A stretch of 64,000 nt of DNA from Pyxidicoccus parkwaysis (lineage in GTDB: Bacteria; Myxococcota; Myxococcia; Myxococcales; Myxococcaceae), in the NCBI RefSeq assembly GCF_017301735.1, contig NZ_CP071090.1, forward strand, positions 12,631,001 through 12,695,000, written 5' to 3'. The notes under the pieces were generated by a model. That model was not told the origin of the DNA. It saw only the letters and a list, made by a program, of their open reading frames with translations, and made no database searches. Positions within the stretch are counted from its first letter, which is position 1, and the number at the start of each line of letters is the position of its first letter. Shown one piece after another: positions 34,887 to 46,500 of the stretch. Position numbers and translations under genes: made by a program.

Positions 34887-37424
34887 TCAGTCACGCTTCG
34901 GAGCGAGCTTCTGGAGCGCCCTGCTGGCCTCGTCGTGGCCACAGCTCCCGCTGCCGAGGAGCTTCTTCTCACGCGGCTGCTCGGTGACACGGGTGAGGGC
35001 GGGGACGGCATCGTCGTCTCCCAGCGCCTCCAGCCTCACCGCCGCCTGCGCACGGACGCCGCAGTCCTTGGCCTCCAGCGCGTTGATGTACGCGTGCACC
35101 AGGTCCACGCCGTCCGTCGTCTTCGCGAACTCCAGGTAGCGCAGCGCGCCCCACTGCTTCGGCGAGTACGGCTCCTCGGCGAGGTCATCGAAGTGGCTGA
35201 CGACGCGCTCCTTCGGGAAGCGGCTGATGAGCTTCGCCACGGTGTCGCTCTCGTCCCGGGTGTAATCCTCCGCGAGCCCGTCCAGGACGCGCTCGTTCAC
35301 CTTCTCCCGCATGGCTTCGTCCATCCGCGAGAGGAGGGCGTGCTCGCTCCGGTGCGAGTTCTGCGCGTGGTAGACGGCCGCGCGCGCCCACTGCCACGCC
35401 GGCTCCTTCTGGTCCTCGTCCGGCACCGCATCCAACAGCTTCCGGGCGTCGTCCTTCTTGCCCTCGTCGAGCAACGCCATCGCGCGCACGGGCGGGGAGT
35501 TTCGGTGTACCTCCCAGGCAATGCCCACGCCCGCCAGCACCAGCATGCCCACGAGGATGGCTTGCAGGCGCGGGCTGCGACGCACCGCCATGACTCCCGC
35601 GGCCAGCCGCTCCTTCATGGGCACGGCCTTCAGGCGCGCGCCGAGCGGAGCCAGCGCTCCCGTCACCCGGCCCAGCAGCGAGCCCATGCCACCCGATGCC
35701 GTGAAGCGGTCTCCGTAGGGCGGGCCTTCCGCCGCTCGCTGGCAGCGGTAGAGCTGGAGCTGCTCCTCGCGGCCGGGGAGGGGGATGGTGCCGCACGGCT
35801 CGGCGGTGGCCTCGGCGCGGTTGCGCGCGAGATTCACCGCCTCCGTGAAGGTGACTTCGTCGGCGGAGGCCACGTGCTCCACCGACTCCACCACCTCCAT
35901 GGGCTCGCCCAGCACCGTGTCGGCGGTGACGAGCACCTCGCCCGCGTGCAGGCACACGCGCACGTGGAGCTGCGCCTCCGGCGGCACCGTCTGGTTGTGC
36001 CGCCACAGCCGGTCCTGCATGGCCATGCCGCACAGCACTCCCGCCGTGGGGGAGCGGAACACCACCAGCAGCGCGTCTCCGCGCTTCTGAATCAGGCGGC
36101 CCTCGTGCTCCTTCACCAGCGGCATCAACATCCGGTCATGCGTCTCCAGCATCCGCGCGTTCTCTTCGTGCGTCTGCCGGCTGGTGCGCTCGGTGAAGCC
36201 CTGGATGTCGGTGAGCATCACCGTCAGGTTCTGCGGCTTCACCACCGACGTGCTGCCCGACACCGACGCCACGCTGCCGGACTGCCTCGCCCCGAAGGCC
36301 GCCGTACCCGTGCGCATCGCCACGGATGGCACTGACGGGGCCTGCCCCGCGCCGAACGCCGCGGTGCCACTGCCCTGCGCCGCCGGAGCGCCACCCGCGA
36401 AGGCGGCCGTTCCGCTGGGGCCCGCGGGCTGCGTCTCAACTCCGCCGAAGACAGCGGTGCCGGACGACGGCGTGGCACCGTGGGGCGTGTAGATGGGCGT
36501 GCCCAGGCCGGGCGTGAAGGCGGAGAGCGCCGAGTGCGCCGCGGCCAGCGCGTCCGCCAGTTCGTGCGCGTTCTGCGGACGCTTCGCCGGGTCCTTCTCC
36601 AGCAGGCGCATCACCAGCGACAGCAACCCCACGTAGCGCGACAGCGACGGCGCCGCCCTGTCCAGCGGCAGCGGCGCGTGCGACGCGTGCTGCGCGAGGA
36701 AGTGGCGCGGCGAGGGCCCATCGAAGGGCAGCCGCCCGGCCAGCACGCGGTACATCAACACGCCGAAGGAGTAGAGGTCGCTGCGCGTGTCCACCTTCGC
36801 GCCCACGGCCTGCTCCGGAGAGAGGTACTCCGGCGTACCCAGCACCACGCCCACCTGACTGACGGCGCTGCCGGCCTCGGGCTCCACCAGCCGCGCGATG
36901 CCGAAGTCCAACAGCCGCGCCTGCTCTCCGCGCGCGCCCGGGGAGATGAAGACGTTCTCCGGCTTCAAGTCACGGTGGATGATGCCCTTGTCGTGGATGG
37001 CGGCCAGCCCCTCCGCGAGCTGCTGGAGCAGCGGCAGCGCGCGACCCGGTGGCATGGGGCCGGGGACGAGGACGTCGTAGAGGCTCTGGCCCTCGACGAA
37101 CTCCATGACGAGGCAGGCGTTGTCGCCGGACTCGCCGAAGTCGACGATGTGCACCACCGCCGGGTGCTCCACGGCGGAGAGGAGGCGGGCCTCGCGCTTG
37201 AAGCGCTCGGCCATGCCGGCCTGGGCGTGCAGGTCCTGATGAAGCACCTTGATGGCGACCTTGCGGCCCAGGGAGACCTGCTCGCCGAGGTACACCTCGC
37301 CCATGCCACCCGAGCCCAGCGGTCGGAGGACCCGGAAGCGACCTTCGAGGACGAGGGAGTCGGGGGCCAGCACTTCAGACGCATATAGTCCGACTCCCGG
37401 CCAGGGTGCATGTCGTTCCTGCAC
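34887..37424 (-). CDS. Ser/Thr protein kinase with degenerate nucleotide-cyclase domain
   Basis: 845 residues. The kinase has LGSGGMGEVYLG, VAIKVL, HRDLKPENV and DFGIARL, so all catalytic motifs are present. A Pro/Ala linker (about 300-400) leads to a class III cyclase homology domain (VMLTDIQGFTERTSRQT, LIQKRGDALLVVF), but the transition-state Asn-Arg segment reads GEPMEVVESVEHVA, so it is probably inactive as a cyclase. A membrane helix follows (LQAILVGMLVLAGVGIAWEV), then a helical repeat region outside. The GTG at 37424 lacks a Shine-Dalgarno; an in-frame GTG about 16 codons later is an alternative. Divergent from the giant TPR gene. Confidence 0.85.
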   Translation of the reverse strand: MQERHAPWPGVGLYASEVLAPDSLVLEGRFRVLRPLGSGGMGEVYLGEQVSLGRKVAIKVLHQDLHAQAGMAERFKREARLLSAVEHPAVVHIVDFGESGDNACLVMEFVEGQSLYDVLVPGPMPPGRALPLLQQLAEGLAAIHDKGIIHRDLKPENVFISPGARGEQARLLDFGIARLVEPEAGSAVSQVGVVLGTPEYLSPEQAVGAKVDTRSDLYSFGVLMYRVLAGRLPFDGPSPRHFLAQHASHAPLPLDRAAPSLSRYVGLLSLVMRLLEKDPAKRPQNAHELADALAAAHSALSAFTPGLGTPIYTPHGATPSSGTAVFGGVETQPAGPSGTAAFAGGAPAAQGSGTAAFGAGQAPSVPSVAMRTGTAAFGARQSGSVASVSGSTSVVKPQNLTVMLTDIQGFTERTSRQTHEENARMLETHDRMLMPLVKEHEGRLIQKRGDALLVVFRSPTAGVLCGMAMQDRLWRHNQTVPPEAQLHVRVCLHAGEVLVTADTVLGEPMEVVESVEHVASADEVTFTEAVNLARNRAEATAEPCGTIPLPGREEQLQLYRCQRAAEGPPYGDRFTASGGMGSLLGRVTGALAPLGARLKAVPMKERLAAGVMAVRRSPRLQAILVGMLVLAGVGIAWEVHRNSPPVRAMALLDEGKKDDARKLLDAVPDEDQKEPAWQWARAAVYHAQNSHRSEHALLSRMDEAMREKVNERVLDGLAEDYTRDESDTVAKLISRFPKERVVSHFDDLAEEPYSPKQWGALRYLEFAKTTDGVDLVHAYINALEAKDCGVRAQAAVRLEALGDDDAVPALTRVTEQPREKKLLGSGSCGHDEASRALQKLAPKRD

Positions 37425-37528
37425 ACTGCGCCGACGCAGGTATCACGCCTCGTTGCCTGCTCCACAAGCGGGGGGATTGTCAGAAATTTCGAGGGCTTGG
37501 GGGGCGTGGTAGCGTCTGTCCTCCCGCG

Positions 37529-40500
37529 ATGGCCAACGAAAGCGACTCCACCAAGCCCGCCGCGGCGCAGGAAGCGCGCGCCGCCGCACCCGAGCTGCGC
37601 CTGCTGGACCGCAGGGCGTTCGTGGGCTTCCCGGCGTTGGAGGTGCTGCCGGGCCTGCGCATCTCCGACTTCGCGCTCCAGATTCCCGACGTCAGCTTCC
37701 CCTTCAACGTCAGTGCGGGGCCCACGCGCTACCAGCGCAAGAAGCTGCTCTTCGGCTTCCTGGAGCTGTCCGTCGACGCGGACCTGGTGACGCGCAAGGT
37801 GGCGGAGCTGGCCGGGCGGCTCGCCGGCATCGAAGAGCTGCGGCTGCACTTCCGCCCCGGCTACCTCGAGGGCCAGGGCCGGCTGCCCGCGCCGGAGCGC
37901 ACGCCCTTCACCTTCAAGGTGGCCTTCGACGCGGACGGGGAGAAGCTCGCCGTCTACCTGTACGACGTGCGGCTGTATGGGTTCTCTTCGACTCCGTCGG
38001 TGCAGGTGCCCGGGTTGCTCGCCACCGCGGTGGGGGCGCTGGGACTGGTGCCGGACGTGGAGGTGCGCGGGGCCACCGGTTTCTCCACGCGCGTGTTGCC
38101 CGCGCTGTGCCAGCTCGCGGCGGTGAGCCGGGGCTACAAGATGCCCGCGCTGGACACCGCGCGCCTGTCCGCCGCCGAGGTGTCCAGCACCGGCCTGCGC
38201 CTGCGCTTCGCCGCGGGAGGCCTGCCTCCGCCGGCCGCTCCGGACGAGGAGCTGATGCTCGCGCTGGAGGGCGCTCGCGCCTTCGCGGACGCGGAAGGAC
38301 TGATTGCCCAGGGCCGCCTCGCCGAAGCGCGGCAGGCGTACCTCCAGGCCGGTGACGCGCAGGACGCGCACCCGTTCGCCGCCGAGCGGCTCTTGTCGCT
38401 CATGGTGGCGGACCCGCAGGCGCATGACCTGGCGCTGGATGTCGCGGCCACGTTGCAGCGCCGCAGGGACCGCAGCCCCGCGGCCCTCTGGGGCGAGGCT
38501 GTGGTGCGCGAGCGTCGCGGTGAAGGGGCTCGCGCGGCGGAGCGCTATCTCGCGCTGTGCGCGCTGGCCCGCCGCACGTCGGAGGAGGCCGCGGCCTTCT
38601 ATGCCGCAGAGGCCGCTGCGCGTTGCTCGCGCGACACCGCGCCGCAGGTGGCGGTGAAGGCGCTGCACGAGCTGCTGGGCCTCAAGCCGGACCACCTGCC
38701 TTCGCTCAAGGCGCTGGCTCGCGCTTCCGACCAGGCGCGTGACAGGGCCGGCGCGGTGCGGGCGTACCGCCGGCTCGCGGCGCTCGCGAGAGACCCGGCC
38801 GAGGCCGCCGACGCGCACGTCCACCTCGCGCGGCTGTGCGCGCAGACGGAGGACGACGTCGCCGGTGCGCGCCTGCACTGCGAGGCCGCGCTGCGGCTGG
38901 CGCCGGACCATCCGGATGCGCTGCTGCTCCTCGGTGAGCTGTGCCATCGCGGTGGTGAGCACCTGCGCGCGCTGAAGGCGTTGGACCGGCTGCGTGAAGT
39001 GGCCATGGCCCGGCACGAGCTGGACCGCGTAGGCCATGCGGACCTGCTCGCGGGCCGCGTGTGGGACGAGGGACTGAAGCAGCCGGACAACGCGCTCTTG
39101 CGCTTCCGCGAGGCGGTATCGCTGCTGCCCGGCGAGCCGGAGCCGCTGTTCGCCGCCGCGCGCGTGGCGGAGGGGCTGGGGCGCTTGCAGGAGGCGCTCG
39201 CCGGCTACCAGCAGGCGTTGGAGTTGGCGGGCCCGGCTCCGCGCTCGGAAGGGGTGCGCCATGCCGCGCACGCCAGCCACCACGCGCTGGCGCGGCTGTA
39301 CCGCACGCGGCTGGGAGACCCGGCGCGCTCTCGCGAGCACCTGGAGGCCGCGCTGGCGTTGGACCCGCGCGACGCGGTGGCGCTCGAGGAACTGATTCCG
39401 TACTTCCGCGCCACCGGCCGCTCGCAGGAGTTGGCCGAGGCGGTGGAGAAGGCCGCCGCGCTCCAGGAGGAGCCGGGCAAGCGCGCCGCGCTTTGGGCCG
39501 AGGCCGGTGAGTTGTACCGGGGCAAGCTCCAGCAGCCGGAGAAGGCCGAGCGCCTGTTGCTGCTCGCGCTCGAAGCGGACAGCGACCACCGGGCCGCGCT
39601 GGAGTCGCTGCTCGCGCTGGCCGAGGCGCGGCGCGACGGTTCGCTGCTGACGCGCTGCCTGTCCTCGCTGGCGCGGCTGGCCACGGACTTGAAGGACCGC
39701 GCGCAGAAGTACCGCCGCCTCGCGGTGGCCGCGCGCGACCTCGCCTTCGATTTGGACCTCGCGGTGCACGCGCTCCAGGAGGTGCTGCGCGCGGAGCCGG
39801 ATGACCTGCCCGCGCTGGGCGAGCTGTGCGCCCTGCAGCGCAAGCGCGCGGACATGGCGGGGCTGGCCACGGCGCTGGAGGAGCGCGCGCGGGTGGCGGA
39901 GGCGCAGGGCGACAAGCGGCTCGCGGCCGCGGCGCTGCGCGAGTTGGCCGGCGTGCTGGAGGCCCGCCTGGGCCGCGTGGGTGATGCGCTGGTGGCGCTG
40001 GAGAAGGCCGCGCGCCTCGCGCCGGACGCGGCGGTGCTGCTGGACCTCGCGGACCTGTCGCTGCGCTGCGAGCGTCCCGAGCACGCCCGCCGCGCGTTGG
40101 AGACGCTGCTGTCCACGCTGCCCCGCACGGCGGCGCCGGAGAAGCTGGCGGACGTGCGCGCCCGGCTGGGCCGCGCGTGCGAGATGCTGGGAGACCGCGA
40201 GGGCGCCATCGCCGCCTATGCGCAGGCCTTCCCGCTGCGCCGCCTGGATGATGCGCTGGCCGCGCGCCTGGAGACGCTCTACACCGAGGCCGGTGAGACG
40301 CAGGCCCTGGCCGAGCTGTGGGCCAGCCGTGCGCAGGCGCTCATGGGCGCCGACCGCGCCGAGGAAGCCGCGCCCCTCTTCCTCCAGAGCGCCCGCGCGC
40401 TGCTGGAGCGCGGAGAGAAGGCCTCCGCGCTGCTGCGCCTGACGGCCGCGCTGGAGGCGAGCCCGCAGGGCCCGCTGGCCGCCGAGGTGCTGGAGTCGCT

Positions 40501-43500
40501 GGCCGAGCTGGAGCTGGAGCGCGGCGAGAAGCTGGAGGCCGCGCGCCTCTACGCCCGCCGCGCGGCGCTGGTGCCGGAGGCGCGCGCCGGAGCGAAGCTG
40601 CTCTTCCGCGCGTCGCTGCTCGCCGCGGGCACCAGCCGCGAGGAGGCCTTCCTCGCCGAGGCGCTGGAGCGGGATTCCTCCTTCGCGCCCGCACGTCAGC
40701 GGCGCGGTGAGCTGCGCCTGCCCACGGACGCTCGCGCCGCGCTGGAGGACTTCGAGGCCGTGCTGGCGCTGCCGCCGGTGGACGCGGATGCCCCGCGCGA
40801 GGCGGAGCGTGTCGCCCTCACGCGCAAGGCCGCCACCGCCGCGGTGCGCGCGGGCCGCACGGACTCCGCGCGCCGCCTGCTGGCCGAGTACTGCGCTCGC
40901 GCTCCGGAGGATTTGGACGCCCGCACCGAGCTGGCCGCGCTGCACCGCAAGGCCGGTGCCCGCGAGGCGCTGGCGGACCTGCTGGTGGAGCTGTGGCCGC
41001 GCCTGTCCGGCGACCCCCGCCGCGCTGCCCGCCGCGAGCTGGCGGAGCTGTCGCTGGGCCTGGGCCGTGCGAGCGCGGCGGTGGACTCGCTGCGCAGCCT
41101 CCGGTTGGAGGAGCCACACGACACGTGGGCCGCGCAGTCGCTGCTCGACTTGCTACCCCCGCCGGGCACGGGCACGACGGAGGAGGAGGCCGAGCGGCTG
41201 GAGCTGCTGGGCACCCTCGTGACCGCCGCTTCGGGCGAGGCCCGCTCCGAGCTGCTCGCCCGTCGCGCGGTGCTCCACCGCGCCGCTGGCCGTGTGGCCT
41301 CCGCGCGCGATGACTTCTCCGAGGCCGCGAAGCTGTCCCGCCGTCCCGCGCCGCTGCTGCTCGCGCTGACCGAGCTGGCGCGTGAGTCGGGCGACGAGGC
41401 CGCCGAGCTGGACGTGTGGCGCAGCGCCGTCACCGCCGACCCGAATCTCGCCACGCGTGCCCGTGAGCGCCTGCTGGCCCTGGCCGCCGCGCTGGTGGAG
41501 AAGGACGCGCGCGTGCCCGCCCGCGAGGCCCTGCGCGCCGCGATTGCGCTGGAGCCGCCCGCCGCCGAGCGCTGCGACGCCTTCTTCTCCCTGGCCGAGC
41601 TGGCCCACCGCGACGGGCAGCCGGAGGAAGAGGCCGCCGCGCTCGCCGAGGCCGCGCGCCAGGGGCCCACGCCCCGCCGCGTGGAGGCACTGCTCACGCG
41701 CGCCGCGCTGCTCGAGACGAGCGGACGCACCCGGGACGCTCGGGAGAGCCTGGAAGGCGCGCTCGGCCTCGCGCCGCGCCACGCGCAGGCCACTACCGCT
41801 TTGCAGCGCGTGCTTCGCGCACAGCAGGACTGGGCCGCCCTCGCGGAGGTGCTGTCCGCCGAGGCGCCGCACACGCCGCCCGCCGAGGCCACCGCGATGT
41901 ACGCGGAGCTGGCGGACCTCTACCTGGACCGCCTGTCGCAGCCCGTCCCGGCCGAGGCCGCGCTGCGCCAGGCCCTGCGCCTGTCTCCCTCCGACGCGGC
42001 CGTGCGCCGCCGGCTCGTGTCGCTGGTGGCCGGGCGCGGTGAGCTGCGCGAGGCCGCCGCGCTGCTGGAGACCGCTTCGGAGAGCGCTTCCGCCCAGGAG
42101 GCCGCCGCGCTGTTGCGCGAGGGCGCCGGCTACGCCCGAAGCGCTCAGGATTTGGACCGCGCGCTGAAGCTGGCGCGCAAGGCCCACTCGCTGGTGCCGG
42201 CGCAGGGCGCGGAGCTGGCCTCGCTGGCGGAGTTGCTCTACCTGCGCGGCGCGGTGCTGGAAGCGCTGCCCTTGCAGGACACGCTCGCCCGCGACGCGGA
42301 CTTCCATGCGGCGCCCGAGGCCGCCGAGTCCACGTGGCTGCGCCTGGGCGAGCTGGCCGAGCAGGCTGGAGAGACGAAGCGCGCGGTGGCCGCGTACCGG
42401 AAGCTGCTCGCGGAGCGGCCCCTGTGCGAGGCCGCGGTGCAGCGGCTCGCCGCGCTGCTGGAGAAGGACGACCCGCGCGGCGCCTTCGACGTGCTCGTCA
42501 CGCACGCGCGCGCCCTGGCGCCCTCCGAGGACACGGTGCGGCGGCTCGTCGCGCTGGCGGAGCGGGCCCGCGCGGCGCTGGCGGACGCAGGTGTCGCCGC
42601 GTCGCTGTTGTCACGTGCGGCGGACATGGCGAAAGAGCCGCTGCCGCTGCGGCGCCAGCTCGCGGGCCTGTACCGCGAGACGGGGCGCTCGCTGGAGCTG
42701 CTCCCGGAATTGCGCAAGGTGGCCACGCTCAGCCTCCAGGCCGGAGACGTGGCCGCGGCGCTCGCCGCGTACACCGAGGAGGCCCGGCTCGCCGAGGACA
42801 CCGGCCGCGCGGACGACGCGCTGCGGGCGCTGGCGGATGCGCGCGACGTGCTGGAGTCGAAGGGCCAGGCCGCCGAGGCCGCCGCCTGCGAGCGCAAGCG
42901 CGCGGAGCTGCTGCGCGACGTGAAGCTGGACCCGACCGCCGCCGAGGCCGCGCTGGAGCGCGCCTTCTCGCTGGCGGAGGACCTGGGCACCGCGCGGCTG
43001 GGCGCGGCGCTGGCCGAGCGGCGTGACGACTCCGACGCGGAGGCCCGCTGGCTGGAGCGCGCGCTGCCGCTGCTGAAGGACGCGCGCGAGGCGGCGACGC
43101 TGCGGCTGCGGCTGGCGCGCCTGCACCTGGGCGTGCTCTCCGACGTGGAGAAGGCGGAGGGCTTCCTGCGCGACGCCCTGCGCGCGGACCGCTCGCTGTC
43201 CGAGGCCGAGGCGCTGCTGGCGAAGCTGCTGGAGAGCGACGGGCGTCTCGCGGAGCTGGCCGCCTGGTACGAGGAGTGCGCCGAGGGCGAGCCGGATGCG
43301 GAGCGCCGCGCGGCGTTGCTCCAGCGTGCCGCGATTCTCTACCGCGACAGGGCGGGGCGCCCGGATGCCGCCGCCGCCGCCTTCATCGCCGCCCGGGCCG
43401 CGCGCCCGGACGACCTGGAGCTGACGGCCCAGGCCGCGGAGCTGCTGCACGAGGTGAAGCGCCACGCGGACGCCGCCGAGTTCGACGCGGTACTGCTGGA

Positions 43501-46500
43501 GGCGGACCCGTTCCGCGAGCCCATCTTCACGCGTCACCTCGCCTTCCTGGAGGAGACGGAGGACCACCAGGCGCTCGCCGAGCTGATGCTGCGCCGGGCC
43601 CAGCGCCAGGAGTCCGCCGACGCCGCGGAGAGCTACCTCGCTGCCGCCCGCGCGTTCCGCTCTGTTGGCGCCCGCGAGCGCGCGCTCTTGTGCGAGGACC
43701 AGGCCTTCGAGCTGAACCCCGCCAGCGAAGAGGCCTTCGAACACGTGCGCGAGCGCGCCGCCGGAGACGTGCGCCGGCTGGCGGAGCTGCTGGCCCAGCG
43801 CGCCTCGGCCCTGCCCGCGCCCCAGGCCCTGCCGCTCCTGCGCGAGCGCGCCAACAGCCTGCTGACGGCGGGCGAGGTGCTGCTGGCCGCCGAGGCCTTC
43901 GACGAGTACCTCTCCCGCGCCGGTGACGACGTGGAGGCGCTGTCCGCGCGCGCCGAGCTGGCCGCGAAGGGCGGTGGCCCCATCGCCGCGCGGCCGTATG
44001 ACCGCCGCCTGCTGTCCGCCGGAGGTGACGCGCTTCCGGTGCCGTTGCGCTCGCGCACGTGGCTGCGGCTGGGCCATGCGTCGCTGGGCGCGGGCGCGTA
44101 CCACGACGCCGCGGATGCCTTCGAGGCCGTGGTGGCGCTGGAGCCCGAGGGCGAGCGCGGCAGCGAGGCGCTGTCGCTGCTGGCCGAGGTCCACTCGCGC
44201 ACGGGCAACGGGCCGGGGCTGTATCGGGCCTCGCTCCAGCTCGCGCGTCGCGCGGACGACACGGCCACGGCCGAGGTGCTCTACCGCCGCGCGGCGGACC
44301 TCTTCGACGACCCGAAGGACGCCATCGACGCGCTGCTGCCGCTGGCGCGCCTGCGTCCCGCCGACGCCGCCGTCATCGACCGCGCGGTGGCGGGCCTGCA
44401 TGCCCTCGGCCGTCATGGCGAGCTGCTGGACGTGTACGCCGCTGGCGCCGAGGCCGCCGGAGGCAAGCGCGCCGCCGAATTGCTGCTGGCCGCCGCCTCC
44501 GTCGCCACCGAGTCGCTGGCCGACGAGGACACGGCCTGGGCCCTCACCCAGCGCGCCGCCGAGGCCGCGCCGGAGGACCTGACGGCCCTGCGCGCGCTGG
44601 TGGAAGGGCTGCGCAAGCGCGGCGAGTCCGCGCGGCTGCTGGAGGCCCTGGAGCGGCTGGTGCCCCGCGTGGAGGACGCGGACGAGGCGTCCGTGCTGCG
44701 CCTGGAAGTGGCGTCGCTCGCCCGCGCCGCGCGGCGCGAGGACGCGGCCCGCGAGGCGCTGGAGGCGGTGGTGTCGCGCGGCCCCTCGGGCGCCGGCTAC
44801 GCGGACGCGCTGGAGTCGCTGGAGAAGCTGCTGGGCGACCTGCCCGCGCGCCGGGCCGAGGTGCAGGTGGCTCGCGCGGAGCTGGTGTCCGGCCGTGAGC
44901 GCCAGGTGCTGCTCATGTCCGCGGCGCGGGCCTTCGAGTCCGCCGGCCGGCTGCCGGATGCGCTGAAGGCGGCGAAGGCCGCCGCCGCGGTGGAGCCGGA
45001 CGTGGACGCGGCCCTGCGCGTCGCCCAGCTCTACCGGACCTCCGGAGACGCGCCGAGCGCCGCGCGCGCGCTGTTGCAGGCGGCCCGGCTCGCGGCGCCC
45101 GAGGAGCGTCCGCCGCTGCTGCTGGAGGCGGTGGGCCTCTGGGAGAAGGCTGGCGAGCACGCCGAGGCGCTGGAGGTCATCGAGCGCATCGCCACGGAGG
45201 CGCCGGACATGCTGCCGCCGTCGGAGTTGGCGGAGCGCTTCGGCCGGCTCGGCGCCTTCACGCGCGCCCTGGACGTGGGCTTCGCGCCCGCCATGGCCGC
45301 CGGGGACTACACGGACGCGCTGGCCATGGCCGCGCAGGCCGGCGACACCGCGCGCGAGCGTGAGGCGCTGTGGGCCCTGTCCGGACTGCCGGACGCGGAC
45401 TCCGCGCACGCCTCTGCCCTCGCGGAGGGCCTGCGCGCCGAGAACGAGACGGAAGGGCTGCTGGAGCTGGCGGGCCTGTCCGAGGCGCGCGACGCCGCCT
45501 TCGCGGTGGCGCTGCGGGACGAGGTGCTCCGCTCGGCGGATGCGCCGCTGCGGGCCCGCCTGCGCGCGCTGGAGGAGCTGTCCTCCGACGCGAGCTTCGC
45601 GGCCCGCCTCACGCTGCTGCTGCCCACGCTGGAGAAGCTGCCCGAGGCGCTGGCCGAGGCCGTGCTGGCCAAGGTTCGCGCCCAGCCGGAGAACGCCCGC
45701 GTGGAAGCGCTGGCCATGGCCGCCGACGGCTGGCCCTCCCGGCGCAAGGCGCTGCTGCGCGAGCGTCACGAGCTGGAGATGGAGCTGGGCCGCTTCGACG
45801 CCGCCGCGCAGACGCTGGCGCGGCTCATCGAGTCCGAGGAGGACGCGCGCGCCCGCGCCGCCCTGCACCAGGAGCGCGGCGAGCTGCTGCTGAGCCCGCT
45901 GGACAAGCCCACCGGGGCGCGCGAGGCCTTCGAGAAGGCGCTGGCCGAGGACGGCGCGCACCTGCCCGCACTGAAGAACCTGCTGGCCCTGGTCGACGTG
46001 GCCGCCGAGCCCTCCGTCTTCGTGTCGCTCGCGGAGCGGCTCGCGGTGGAGGAGGGCCCCGAGGCGGGCCTGCCGTACCGCGAGCGATTGGCGGACGCGT
46101 ACGAGGCCCTGGGCATGGTGGCGGACGCCGCCGCGCAGCTCGAGGTCCTGCCGGAGACGGAGGAGCGCCTGGCCCGCCGCGCCCGGCTCGCGGAGGAGCG
46201 CGGCCTCACCGGCGAGGCCCTGCGCCTGCGCGAGCGGCTCACTGACGAGCCCGCCGTGCTGGAGTCCATCCTCCGCGGCTACCTGGACGCGCAGCTCGTC
46301 TCGCCCGCGGCCCGGCTCGCCGAGCGCCTCTTCGAGGCCGGCGTGCTGTCTCCGGAAGTCACCCGCATGTCGGCCGAGCGCCTCGCGTCCTCTCCCGAGG
46401 GCGCACCGCTGGCGGCCCGTCTGTGGCCGGAGTTGCTGCGCGCGCAGCCGCTGGACGTGGACGGCTGGACGCTCTACGCGGAGGCCCTGCGCGGCCTGGG

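Noticed and set aside
36965..41119. 1384-residue open frame on the minus strand
   Set aside because: It overlaps the kinase and the TPR gene, is Arg/Gln/His/Leu-rich without domain pattern, and is the expected reverse-strand shadow of very GC-rich coding DNA.
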